From the NCBI GenBank assembly GCA_004193285.1, contig SECP01000050.1, forward strand, positions 1-64,000: a stretch of DNA of 64,000 nucleotides, in the 5' to 3' direction. Each line of letters begins with the position of its first letter. Positions within the stretch are counted from its first letter, which is position 1. The notes beneath the pieces were generated by a model that saw only the letters and a list, made by a program, of their open reading frames with translations, was not told the origin of the DNA and made no database searches. Both the position numbers and the translations under genes were made by a program. Origin of the DNA: Myxococcales bacterium (GTDB lineage: Bacteria > Myxococcota_A > Polyangia > Polyangiales > Polyangiaceae). Below, piece after piece: positions 46,307-54,400 of the stretch.

Positions 46307-46960
46307 TCAGCCGCGCGCGCGTTGAAACAAGGCGCGCGCGAGCCGCTGCACGTTCACGTCCGCGTCGTCCACGCACGTACTGACGATGCGCACGTAGACC
46401 GAAGAGTCCTCGTGGAAATGTTTTGCAACCGCCGCGAGCGCCGCGGCGCGCACCGCCGTGCTCTCGTCCGCAGCCAGCTGCTCTAGCACCAGATCCGCCA
46501 CGAATACGGGGGTGCTCCACGTGAGCGCACGCGCGAGGGCCAGCCGCTCGTCGCGGTCGGTCGAGAGCGCCCAGGTGCAGACGAGGTCGATCCGCTCCGG
46601 AGCGCTCGCGCGCTCGATGGCGCGAGCCAAGCCCACTGCGGCGGAGACGCGCACGCTGTCCGAAACGTCACGGGCGAGCCTGCGCAACTCCTCCGCGGCT
46701 TCCGCGCCCGCGCTGGGCCAAAGGCTACCCATGGCCGCTGCTACTTCCGCCCGCACGGTGGGTCGTTGATCCGCGGCGAGAGCGGCGAGCAGCCTCACCC
46801 TCGTGAGGCCGGTCGGCTCCGTAGATTCTGCGTCGTCGATCAGGTCGCACAGCACCTCCGTGGGTACGTCACGTAGTGAGGCGGCTCCCGCCGTGCCGGC
46901 CGTCAGAATGAGCGAGAGCGCCGTGAGCCGCGCCACCGCTCCAGGCTTCGCGTTGGCCAT
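46307..46960 (-). CDS. HEAT-repeat protein with signal sequence
   Basis: A 217-residue protein with a hydrophobic N-terminus (LTALSLILTAGTAGA) that could be a signal peptide cleaved after AGA/AAS, followed by four to five helical HEAT-like repeats (RPTVRAEVAAAMGSLW, SVRVSAAVGLARAI, AVRAAALAAVAK). GGAGG 8-12 bp before the ATG supports the start. Such modules serve protein binding. It is divergent from the sigma-54-preceded gene. Confidence 0.7.
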   Translation of the reverse strand: MANAKPGAVARLTALSLILTAGTAGAASLRDVPTEVLCDLIDDAESTEPTGLTRVRLLAALAADQRPTVRAEVAAAMGSLWPSAGAEAAEELRRLARDVSDSVRVSAAVGLARAIERASAPERIDLVCTWALSTDRDERLALARALTWSTPVFVADLVLEQLAADESTAVRAAALAAVAKHFHEDSSVYVRIVSTCVDDADVNVQRLARALFQRARG

Positions 46961-47061
46961 TGTGGCCTCCTCTGCTCCCGATTGGGTATGCGAAGAACAG
47001 AGCCTGCGTTTTTCTCATTCCCGGCCACGGTGCTTTTTTCGCAGGTCCAAGCGCACACCGT

Positions 47062-47077
47062 TGGCACGGCTCTCGCA
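47062..47077 (+). promoter_or_regulatory. Sigma-54-type -24/-12 promoter
   Basis: TGGCACGGCTCTCGCA matches the RpoN consensus TGGCACG-N4-TTGCW: all seven bases of the -24 element, the exact 4-bp spacer, and the invariant GC at -12 (TTGC reads TCGC). It lies 38 bp before the ATG of the SnoaL-like gene, so transcription should start near 47088. An enhancer-binding activator is required; its site could not be identified. Confidence 0.68.
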
Positions 47078-47115
47078 GTCACGATTGTTTTTTGAACCAC
47101 GAGGAGCAAGAGCCA

Positions 47116-47625
47116 ATGACGACGGCAAGGTCAGCGCGGAGCGACGCCATCGAAGCCAGCGAGCAGGAGCGAGAGCTGGGGAGCGGGCACCATCAGGTGG
47201 CGCCGAAACGACCCACTGAACACCGCGAGCAAGCGAGCGTTCAGCGCTACCTGGACCGCTTTGCGGAGGCGATGACCTCCGGCGACATGCGGACGATGAC
47301 CCAATTGTGGGGCGTGCCTGCGTTCGTGATCGGGCGCACCGAGGCACGGGTCGTGCAGTCGGAGTCAGAGGTCGAGCAGTTCTTCGAGGGGTCCAAAGAC
47401 GCGTACAACGAGCGCGGGATCACGCGAACTCGCGCGGAAATACAGCACTTGGACTGGGTCGGCACCGACTTGGTCGTCGCTACCGTGCGCTGGCCCTACC
47501 TGAACGAACACGACGAAGAGCTCGGCGAGGAGTCGTCGTCCTACACGCTGCTGCGCGGCGAGGACGGCAGCTACAAGCTTCGTTCCATCTTGATGCGTGG
47601 CGCGAGCGGGCCCTCGAGCACATGA
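47116..47625 (+). CDS. SnoaL/NTF2-like protein, probably sigma-54 dependent
   Basis: A 169-residue protein. After a 40-residue polar N-terminus there is an NTF2-like fold: SVQRYLDRFAEAMTSGDM helix, then LWGVPAFVIGRTE, and a beta-sheet ending EESSSYTLLRGEDGSYKLRS. This fold is used by ketosteroid-isomerase-type enzymes and many small binding proteins, so no reaction can be assigned. GAGGAG at 47101-47106 precedes the ATG. A sigma-54 promoter is directly upstream and a hairpin directly follows the stop, so it appears monocistronic. Confidence 0.75.
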   Translation: MTTARSARSDAIEASEQERELGSGHHQVAPKRPTEHREQASVQRYLDRFAEAMTSGDMRTMTQLWGVPAFVIGRTEARVVQSESEVEQFFEGSKDAYNERGITRTRAEIQHLDWVGTDLVVATVRWPYLNEHDEELGEESSSYTLLRGEDGSYKLRSILMRGASGPSST

Positions 47626-47626
47626 G

Positions 47627-47642
47627 CGGACGACAGCGTCCG
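47627..47642 (+). terminator. Hairpin after the SnoaL-like gene
   Basis: CGGACG-ACAG-CGTCCG is a perfect 6-bp stem with a tetraloop starting one base after the stop codon. No U-tract; modest terminator candidate. Confidence 0.45.
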
Positions 47643-47851
47643 GCGGTGGGCTCGAACGCTACGGAAACGAAAATGCTGCCGCGTTGAAATGCTTGGCCGT
47701 AGCGGCCAGTGACGGGAATTCTTGGGCGACAAGCGCTGTACTAGCCGTGTAGTATCCCCAGCACGGAGGGAGAGGCGAATCGCAAGCGTTCTGAGCATCG
47801 TCACGTTTTCATCGTGAGCCTCATAGGCTCCTGAAAGGAAAAAGGGACCGT

Positions 47852-48172
47852 ATGGCGACGAAGGCAGTAGCGTACATGGCCGAGCTTCTCAGGCAGAGTC
47901 GGCCCCCACGGCCGAAGAAGATTCGGAAACCGACGCGCGACGAAGCAATCGACAAGACCTTGCTGGATGGGCTCGGTACGTCGCCTCACAACTTTACCAA
48001 ACGCGCGGTGGGCAGGGGCCCAGTGCTGGAGAGCTCCGCTACCGGGAAGCAGTCGCGCAAGTCGACGCGCAAGAGCTCGGGGCACATCAAAGCCGCAACG
48101 GAGCTGACGCGGCGGCAAGTAAGGCGCATCACGTCGCCATCGGCACGCGCGGCGAGGGCCGCCGTCCGCTAA
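47852..48172 (+). CDS. Small basic hypothetical protein
   Basis: A 106-residue protein with over 25 Lys/Arg residues and few acidic ones. It starts MATKAVAYMAELLR, then PRPKKIRKPTRDEA, and ends with a Ser/Thr/Arg/Lys-rich region (SRKSTRKSSG, then RRQVRRITSPSARA). There is no recognised fold, but composition suggests nucleic-acid or ribosome binding. AAGGGA lies about 11 bp before the ATG, and a strong hairpin follows the stop, which supports a real independent transcription unit. Confidence 0.55.
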   Translation: MATKAVAYMAELLRQSRPPRPKKIRKPTRDEAIDKTLLDGLGTSPHNFTKRAVGRGPVLESSATGKQSRKSTRKSSGHIKAATELTRRQVRRITSPSARAARAAVR

Positions 48173-48194
48173 GGGTCCGCATCGCCTTCGGTAT

Positions 48195-48221
48195 GGGTCG
48201 CGGCGTTTCGCGCCGCGGCCC
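48195..48221 (+). terminator. Strong GC-rich hairpin terminator candidate
   Basis: GGGTCGCGGCG and CGCCGCGGCCC form an 11-bp stem (one G-U pair) with a TTTCG loop, beginning 22 bp after the stop of the small basic gene; TTTTC occurs a further 15 bp downstream. It is the strongest terminator-like structure I noticed. Confidence 0.6.
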
Positions 48222-48358
48222 AGCATCGAGCGGCCGTTTTCGTGCAGAAGAGTCGGCCACTTACTGATGTGAGGCCTGTCACCCGGCAGAGTTGAGCGTT
48301 TTGTTGGCCCAGCCTGAAGTGGCCGCGCAATGTCGTGGAAGCTTCAGGCCCAACAACC

Positions 48359-49060
48359 ATGCAGCTCCAACTCCCCAAGAGTGTTTTCAAAGTTCAGCCT
48401 CCGCCGCTCTGGTACGTCACGAATGGCGACCTCACGGTGGGTCCCGTCGTAACGGGGCTTCTGCTACGCGGCGTCGAGTATGGGCGCGTACCGGACTTCT
48501 GCCATGTCCGCACCTACCGCGGGGACTGGAGAACGCTCAACTCCGTGCGCGAGATTTCGGCGCTCAACAGCAAGGCGTTCGCGAAAGCGCCGAGTAGTGA
48601 GCAGCTGGCGGAGTGGGGCCGTCCCGTCGAGCGCATCAAAGACGAGATGGAGCTCGCGCACACGGTCACGTGGCTATCGATGGTCACGACCGGGGCCGAG
48701 AGCGCCATGTTTCACTACCGCGGGCGCGGCGCGCGCTCGCTCATCACGCGCTCCGTGCTCGGGCCAATTTCCAACGAGCGGCTGGGCTACGCGCTTCCGG
48801 AAAGTGACCTGCTGCTGATCGCAGCCCGCTTCGGGCGCCCCGTGTTCGGCCCTCCTTATGGTCCGACGGAGGACGCGCTGGCGATGCGCTTTGCCGGTAG
48901 CAAGGGCGGCGCGGGCGCGGTCGCGATGATCCCGCTCTTCGTCGAGAAGGAGCTGACCGCGATGCTGGAGCTATCCCGTCCGGGTCACGCGTTCCGTCGC
49001 ACCGACCTGCAGCGAGCCGAACGGATCGTTCAGCGCGCGCTGAGGCAGCGCCACAACTGA
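48359..49060 (+). CDS. GYF_2-like plus GAF-like regulatory protein
   Basis: A 233-residue protein (or 241 from an upstream start at 48335). Residues 15-75 read LWYVTNGDLTVGPVVTGLLL and continue to RGDWRTL, matching the GYF_2-like domain that many myxobacterial proteins carry. The C-terminal half is GAF-like (VAMIPLFVEKELTAMLELSR, then RRTDLQRAERIVQRAL). No output domain. It may bind a peptide and a small ligand. The next gene starts 8 bp after its stop. Confidence 0.55.
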   Translation: MQLQLPKSVFKVQPPPLWYVTNGDLTVGPVVTGLLLRGVEYGRVPDFCHVRTYRGDWRTLNSVREISALNSKAFAKAPSSEQLAEWGRPVERIKDEMELAHTVTWLSMVTTGAESAMFHYRGRGARSLITRSVLGPISNERLGYALPESDLLLIAARFGRPVFGPPYGPTEDALAMRFAGSKGGAGAVAMIPLFVEKELTAMLELSRPGHAFRRTDLQRAERIVQRALRQRHN

Positions 49061-49067
49061 GCCGGTC

Positions 49068-49994
49068 GTGAGCGGTGGCGGCGAGCTTCCACCGCGCGCG
49101 ACAGCGTGGGTCCTCTCCCGAGTGGCGGGGGCGACCGCCGTGGAGAGCGGGACGCGTCTCACCGGTGGGCTCTCGGCGGAGACGCGCTTGCTCGCGGTGG
49201 CGAGGCGCGACGACGAACCGCTCCAGGTCGTGCTCAAGCGCTTCGTCGAGGTGAGTCGCGGGTCGTGCGTGGCGTGGGAAGCGGACGCCCTGGAAGCGCT
49301 GGCACACGCGGCGCTGCCCTATGAGGTGGCGCGCGTGCTCGGTCGGGACGACGCGGGCTCCGAGTGCGACGTGCCAGCGCTGCTGATGAGCCGCGTTCCC
49401 GGCCGCATTGCCATCGAGGCAGACTCTTGGGGCGCGCGCGTGCACGCGCTCGGCGAGGCGCTGGCGGCGTTTCATCACCTCGAGCGGCCCTGCCCGGACT
49501 CCCTGCCGGACTACTCGCAGGTCGGCGACAAGCAACGGAGTAAGCCCGTGCCGGACGACGTGAATCTGCCGGATTGGTCGGCGGTATGGCGCTACGTCGA
49601 GCGCCTCGACTCGGGCGGGGGCGAGCTCCTGCACGGCGACTACCACCTCGGCAACGCGCTCTTCGAGGGCGAGCGGCTGACCGGCGTCATCGATTGGGCC
49701 TCCGCGCGGCGCGGCCGACGCGAGCTGGACATTGCGTACTGCCGGGTGGACTTGTCGATGCTGCTCGGCGGAGAAGCCCCCGACCTGTTCCTTGCCGCCT
49801 ACGAGTCCAAGGCCCAGCGGCGCGTCGAGGACGTTTCGCGCTTCGATCTGGCAGCGTGCTTGCGCGCCTTCCCGGACCCGGTGTCGTGGCTCCCGGGATG
49901 GCTGGACGCCGGGAGGAGCGACCTCACGCCCCCACTCATTCGCGAGCGGCTGCGGGATTTCGTACAAAACGCCCTCGCACGGGCTCGAAGCTAG
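49068..49994 (+). CDS. Aminoglycoside phosphotransferase (APH)-like kinase
   Basis: A 308-residue protein of the APH/choline-kinase superfamily. The catalytic loop is LLHGDYHLGNALF and the metal-binding Asp is in GVIDWASA; GVKxxx-like VVLKRFVE provides the ATP lysine. The start is GTG 49068. Real substrates of such proteins vary (small metabolites, homoserine, antibiotics), and nothing in the neighbourhood decides. It probably shares a transcript with the GYF/GAF gene. Confidence 0.8.
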   Translation: MSGGGELPPRATAWVLSRVAGATAVESGTRLTGGLSAETRLLAVARRDDEPLQVVLKRFVEVSRGSCVAWEADALEALAHAALPYEVARVLGRDDAGSECDVPALLMSRVPGRIAIEADSWGARVHALGEALAAFHHLERPCPDSLPDYSQVGDKQRSKPVPDDVNLPDWSAVWRYVERLDSGGGELLHGDYHLGNALFEGERLTGVIDWASARRGRRELDIAYCRVDLSMLLGGEAPDLFLAAYESKAQRRVEDVSRFDLAACLRAFPDPVSWLPGWLDAGRSDLTPPLIRERLRDFVQNALARARS

Positions 49995-50047
49995 CGCCGC
50001 TCGTCGGCCGTTGTTTTCGCGCGTCACGGGCAGTAGACCCTGGCCCG

Positions 50048-50866
50048 ATGAGTCAGACGACCTTCGAAACCACGATGACCACGGTGATCGCGACCTTGAC
50101 CGCAGTGGGGCTCAAGGTGCTCGGCGCCATCGTCCTTTATTTGATTGGCCGCGCGCTGATCAACTGGGTCATTCACCTCGTGCAGCGCACGCTGGAGCGG
50201 CAGAAAGTCGACCCAACGCTCCTTCGCTACGTTGGCACCGTCATCTCGGTGCTAGCGAACATCGCCCTCGTCATCGCCATCCTCGGCTACTTCGGGGTGG
50301 AGACGACGAGCTTCGCGGCGCTGCTCGCCGGGGCCGGCATCGCAATCGGCACCGCGTGGGGCGGCTTGCTCTCCAACTTCGCGTCGGGCGCCTTCTTGGT
50401 CATTTTGCGGCCCTACCGCGTGGGGGACTTCGTGAGCGCGGGGGACGTGACGGGCACCGTGCGCGCGATCGGCCTGTTCGTCACGACCATCGACACGCCG
50501 GACAACGTCCAAACGCACGTCGGCAACGGAAAGGTGCTGAGCGGCACGATTCAGAATTTTTCCGCCAATCCGGTGCGTCGCGTCGACCTCACCGCGCAGC
50601 TTCATTACTCCGTCAACGTGACGGACGCGATCGCACGGCTCAAGGAGAAGCTCGCCGCCATCCCGAACGTAGCTACGGTGCCCGCGCCCGACGTGGAAAT
50701 CTTGACGTTCACGGAGTTCGGGCCGGTGCTCGCGGTGCGACCGTTCACTCACACCGATCACTACTGGCAGGTCTATTTCGAGGGAAACAAGGCGATCGTA
50801 GCGGTAGCAGGGGAGGCGCAGTTCCCGCCCGTCGAGCGCAACGTTCGGATGAAGAGCCCGGCCTGA
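50048..50866 (+). CDS. mscS: Small-conductance mechanosensitive channel (MscS)
   Basis: A 272-residue MscS-family channel that opens on membrane tension to release solutes during osmotic downshock. Three hydrophobic segments lead into the pore helix GAGIAIGTAWGGLLSNFASGAFLVILRP, shown by its Gly/Ala spacing, then the beta-domain (RVGDFVSAGDVTGTVRAI). The length is like E. coli MscS. The stop TGA and the stop of the opposite gene share the palindrome TGATCA. Confidence 0.92.
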   Translation: MSQTTFETTMTTVIATLTAVGLKVLGAIVLYLIGRALINWVIHLVQRTLERQKVDPTLLRYVGTVISVLANIALVIAILGYFGVETTSFAALLAGAGIAIGTAWGGLLSNFASGAFLVILRPYRVGDFVSAGDVTGTVRAIGLFVTTIDTPDNVQTHVGNGKVLSGTIQNFSANPVRRVDLTAQLHYSVNVTDAIARLKEKLAAIPNVATVPAPDVEILTFTEFGPVLAVRPFTHTDHYWQVYFEGNKAIVAVAGEAQFPPVERNVRMKSPA

Positions 50867-51259
50867 TCAGGTCCGTTCGAAGGTCTTCTTCATGATCGCG
50901 AGCGCCTGCTGCTGCATGGCGTCGATGGCGCTCGCGAGCTCGTTCGGGAGCAAGTCCGTGGTCCACGTCACGCGTGAGCCCGCGCCGTCTGCCTGAACCT
51001 CCAGTACCGCGTTGTAGTGGGTGGTCTTTCCGCCGAGCGCGGCCCAGGCCAGTCGTCGTCGTTCGTCGTCGACCGAGAGGATGGGCTCGCGCAGGACCTG
51101 GCCGGTTCCGAACGTGACCACGCGCACATCACCCTCGAGGCGGGTGTCGACGACGAAGCCAGGAACCAAGCGCGTGTGTAGCGCGCCGACGTCACGCGCG
51201 GCTTCCCAGATTGCCTCCGGCGCGGCGGCGATCCTCACCGAGTTGTGGAGCGTGGCCAT
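50867..51259 (-). CDS. SRPBCC-family protein
   Basis: A 130-residue SRPBCC (polyketide cyclase/START-like) protein: NSVRIAAAPEAIWEAARDVG is the typical first strand-helix, followed by curved beta strands and the C-terminal helix. It would hold a hydrophobic ligand in a cavity; function unknown. The stop abuts the mscS stop. It is divergent from the giant repeat gene. Confidence 0.8.
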   Translation of the reverse strand: MATLHNSVRIAAAPEAIWEAARDVGALHTRLVPGFVVDTRLEGDVRVVTFGTGQVLREPILSVDDERRRLAWAALGGKTTHYNAVLEVQADGAGSRVTWTTDLLPNELASAIDAMQQQALAIMKKTFERT

Positions 51260-51335
51260 GCGCGAAGCCTTAGCGCACCCGCTCCCACCGGTCAGCGGGT
51301 TGACGGTCCATGAAAGATCTCCGACGAGGCGAGGG

Positions 51336-51351
51336 TGTCAGGGCATTGACA
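51336..51351. promoter_or_regulatory. TGTCA-N6-TGACA inverted repeat upstream of the giant gene
   Basis: A perfect inverted repeat of 5 bp on each side with a 6-bp spacer lies in the divergent spacer between the SRPBCC and giant repeat genes, 72 bp before the GTG. A TTGACG hexamer at 51300 is a possible -35. Might be a dimeric regulator site; not demonstrated. Confidence 0.3.
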
Positions 51352-51422
51352 CGGTAAGTGCCCGGCATTGCTGCCTTTTCTGGCGGACTCGGCCGAGTGC
51401 TCATGCCACCCTCTGAGCGCAC

Positions 51423-54400
51423 GTGGCCGTTAGCATCTCCAAGCTCAACACCGACCAGACCGGCGGGACGACCACGTCCGGCGGGAGCGGCGCTTCGGCT
51501 ACCGAGTTTGCGCAGCTGCTCGACACTCAGCTGGGCACTGCGAAGGCGGGAGCTTCGCAGGTCTCCACCGTCACCGTGAGCCAGATACTGGATTACACGG
51601 CGCAGCAGTTTTACGCCGTCGCGAGCGAGGGGGACGCGCTCGACCTCGGCTCATGGACCGCGACGCAGCTCGCGCAGCTCAGCTCGACGCAGGTCGGCCA
51701 GCTCAGCGCGACAGAGCTCGGCGCGCTCTCGAGCACGCAGGTCGGTCAGCTCAGCGCGACCCAAATTCGCGGCCTCTCGGAGGAGCAGCTCTCGTGGCTC
51801 ACGCCCGAGCAGCTCGGCGGGCTGAGCGCGAGCAAGCTCGGGGTGCTGGGCCAAGCGATCGAAGGGCTCTCGACGACCCAGCTCGCCTCGCTGTTCACGA
51901 CGCAAGTCGCCGGCCTCACGCGAACCGAGCTGAGCGCGCTCAGTAGCACCCAATTCGCGGCCTTCTCGGCCGGTCAGCTGTCGGCGATGACTGCCTCCGC
52001 CTTCGGCGGGTTGGCGGCCGAGGACGTCGCGGTGCTCACTTCCGGCGAGCTGGCGACGCTCTCGCCGGGCGTGCTCTCGGGCTTGTCGGTGGCGGCGATG
52101 GGCGGTTTCAGCCCGGAGCAGCTGTCGGTGCTGTCGGGCACGCAGCTGCGCGCGCTGAGCGCCGCGCAGCTCGGCGGCCTCACCGGCGAAGCCCTCAACG
52201 GCTTGAGCACCGCGCAGCTCGGCGGCCTCATGGGGTCGCAGCTCGTCGGCATCACCGCGACGCAAGCGCCTCGGCTGGAAGTGTCTCAGCTCGCGGCCCT
52301 GAGCTCGTCGCAGCTCTCGTCACTGAGCCCAGCCGCCATGAGCGGCCTCACGGAAGCGCAAGTCGCCACGTTCTCGGGCGCGCAGCTCACGGGCTTCAGC
52401 GCGGGGCAGCTCGGCTCGCTCTCGCCCCTGTCGTTCGCGGCGCTCTCACCCGCGCAGCTCGGCTCGCTCTCCACGACTCAGATCAAGGGCATGACGCCGG
52501 CGCTCGTGGGGCGACTCGGCGCCGAGCAGCTAGGAGCGCTGAGCGCTACGCAGATTTCGGCGATCTCGGTCGGGGCCTTGAAGGGCTTGGGCGACGACCA
52601 GCTCGGCTCTCTTTCGCTCACCCAGCTCACTGGATTCAGCTCGACGCAGCTCGGCTCTCTCAGCGCGACCGCTTTCGAGGCGCTCAGTCTCGGGCAGGTG
52701 GCTGCGCTCAGCACCGCCCAAATTGCGGGGCTCAGCGCGGCGGAGGTCGCCACGTTGGACGCGGCCGAGCTCGCGGTGTTTTCCCCGACCAAGTTGGGGG
52801 CGCTGAGCGGGGCGGCGGTGCGCGGCTTGAGCGCCGAGCAGACGCCGCGGCTCAGCCTGACTCAGCTCGCTGGGCTCACCGGTACGCAGGTTTCGGCGCT
52901 CTCGCCGAGCGCGCTGCAGGGCCTTTCCGCGACCCAGCTCAGCGCGCTCTCCACGACCCAGCTCCGCAGCCTGACTGCCGCGCAGCTCTCGGCCCTCGGT
53001 GAAGCCGGACTGACGGCTCTTTCCGGCAGCCAGCTCGGCGCGCTCTCCGCCACCGCGCTGCGAGGGCTCACCAGCACGCTGCTCGGCAGCTTGAGCACCA
53101 CGCAGGTCGGCGCCCTCTCCACCTCGCAGCTCGCCGCCCTGCCCGCGGCCGCGATAGGCGGCTTGAGCTCCGAGCACGTAACGGCTCTCGCTACGACCCA
53201 GCTGCGAGCGCTCGGCGCGGCCCAGCTCGGCGCGCTCACCCCGCAAGCCATCAGCGGCCTCGCTGCGGCTCAGCTGGGCGCGCTTTCGCCGGCGGCGCTC
53301 ACTGGTCTCAGCGCGGCCCAGGTCGGGACCCTCAGCGCCGCCCAGCTGGGCAGCCTGGCGACGTCGCAGCTGAGCGCGCTGGGTCCGGCGCAGATGCGCG
53401 GTCTCGGCGCGGACCAGGTGCGGGCGCTCGGCGCCGCGCAACTTGCCGCGCTCTCCGCCACGCAGCTCTCGGGCATCACCGCGACCGCGGTGGAAGGTTT
53501 GACCGCCACGCAGCTGGGCGCGCTCGGCACCTTCCAGCTGCGCGGCCTGACCGGCAGCGCCATTGCTCGGCTGACTCCGCAGCAGATGTCGGCTCTCTCC
53601 AACACCCAGCTGGCGTCACTGACGAGCACGCAGTTGTCGGCTCTCAGCGCCGCCGACGCGAGCGAGCTCTCCGGTAGCGAGCTGACCGCCCTCGGCTCCA
53701 GTCAGCTCGGCGCGCTCACCGCGCGCGCGCTCAGCGGCTTGTCCGAACAGCAACTGGCGTCGCTCAGCACCATTCAGCTTTCGGGCTTGCGGGGCACGCA
53801 GGTAGGCGCGCTCGCGGACACGCAGTTGCAGGCGCTTTCGGGCGTTCAGCTCAGCTCGCTTTCCGGCAACGCCGTGAGCGGCCTGAGCGGCACCGAGCTC
53901 GGTCACTTGACGACCACGCAAGTGGCCGGTTTGAGCGCGACGTTTCTGGCTTCCCTCAGCTCTGCCCAAGTCGCGGGCTTGAAAGCGGAGCAGGTGTCGG
54001 CGCTCGGGCCCGCGCAGCTCTCGGCCTTGCGCCCGACGCAGCTCGCCGGCCTGAGCGCGACCGCGGCGGTGGGCCTGGACGCCACGCAAATGGCGGCTTT
54101 CTCTGCGGCGCAGGTGGGGGGGATGGCGGCCTCCACGTTGTCTGGCCTCGGCACGGACCTGAATGCGCTGTCTGCCAGCCAGCTCGCGGGGCTGACCACG
54201 ACGCAGGTGCGCGGTATGACCGGGACGGCGCTGGGTCAGCTCACGCTCGCGCAGCTGGGCGCGCTCAGCGCCTCGCAGCTTTCGGCCATCAGCGCGGGCG
54301 CAGTGGGCGGCCTGCGCGAGGACCAGGTCGCAGCGCTCTCTGCGGCGCAGCTCAAGGGCCTCACGGGCGTACAGCTCGCGGCGATGGTCGACACCCAGCT

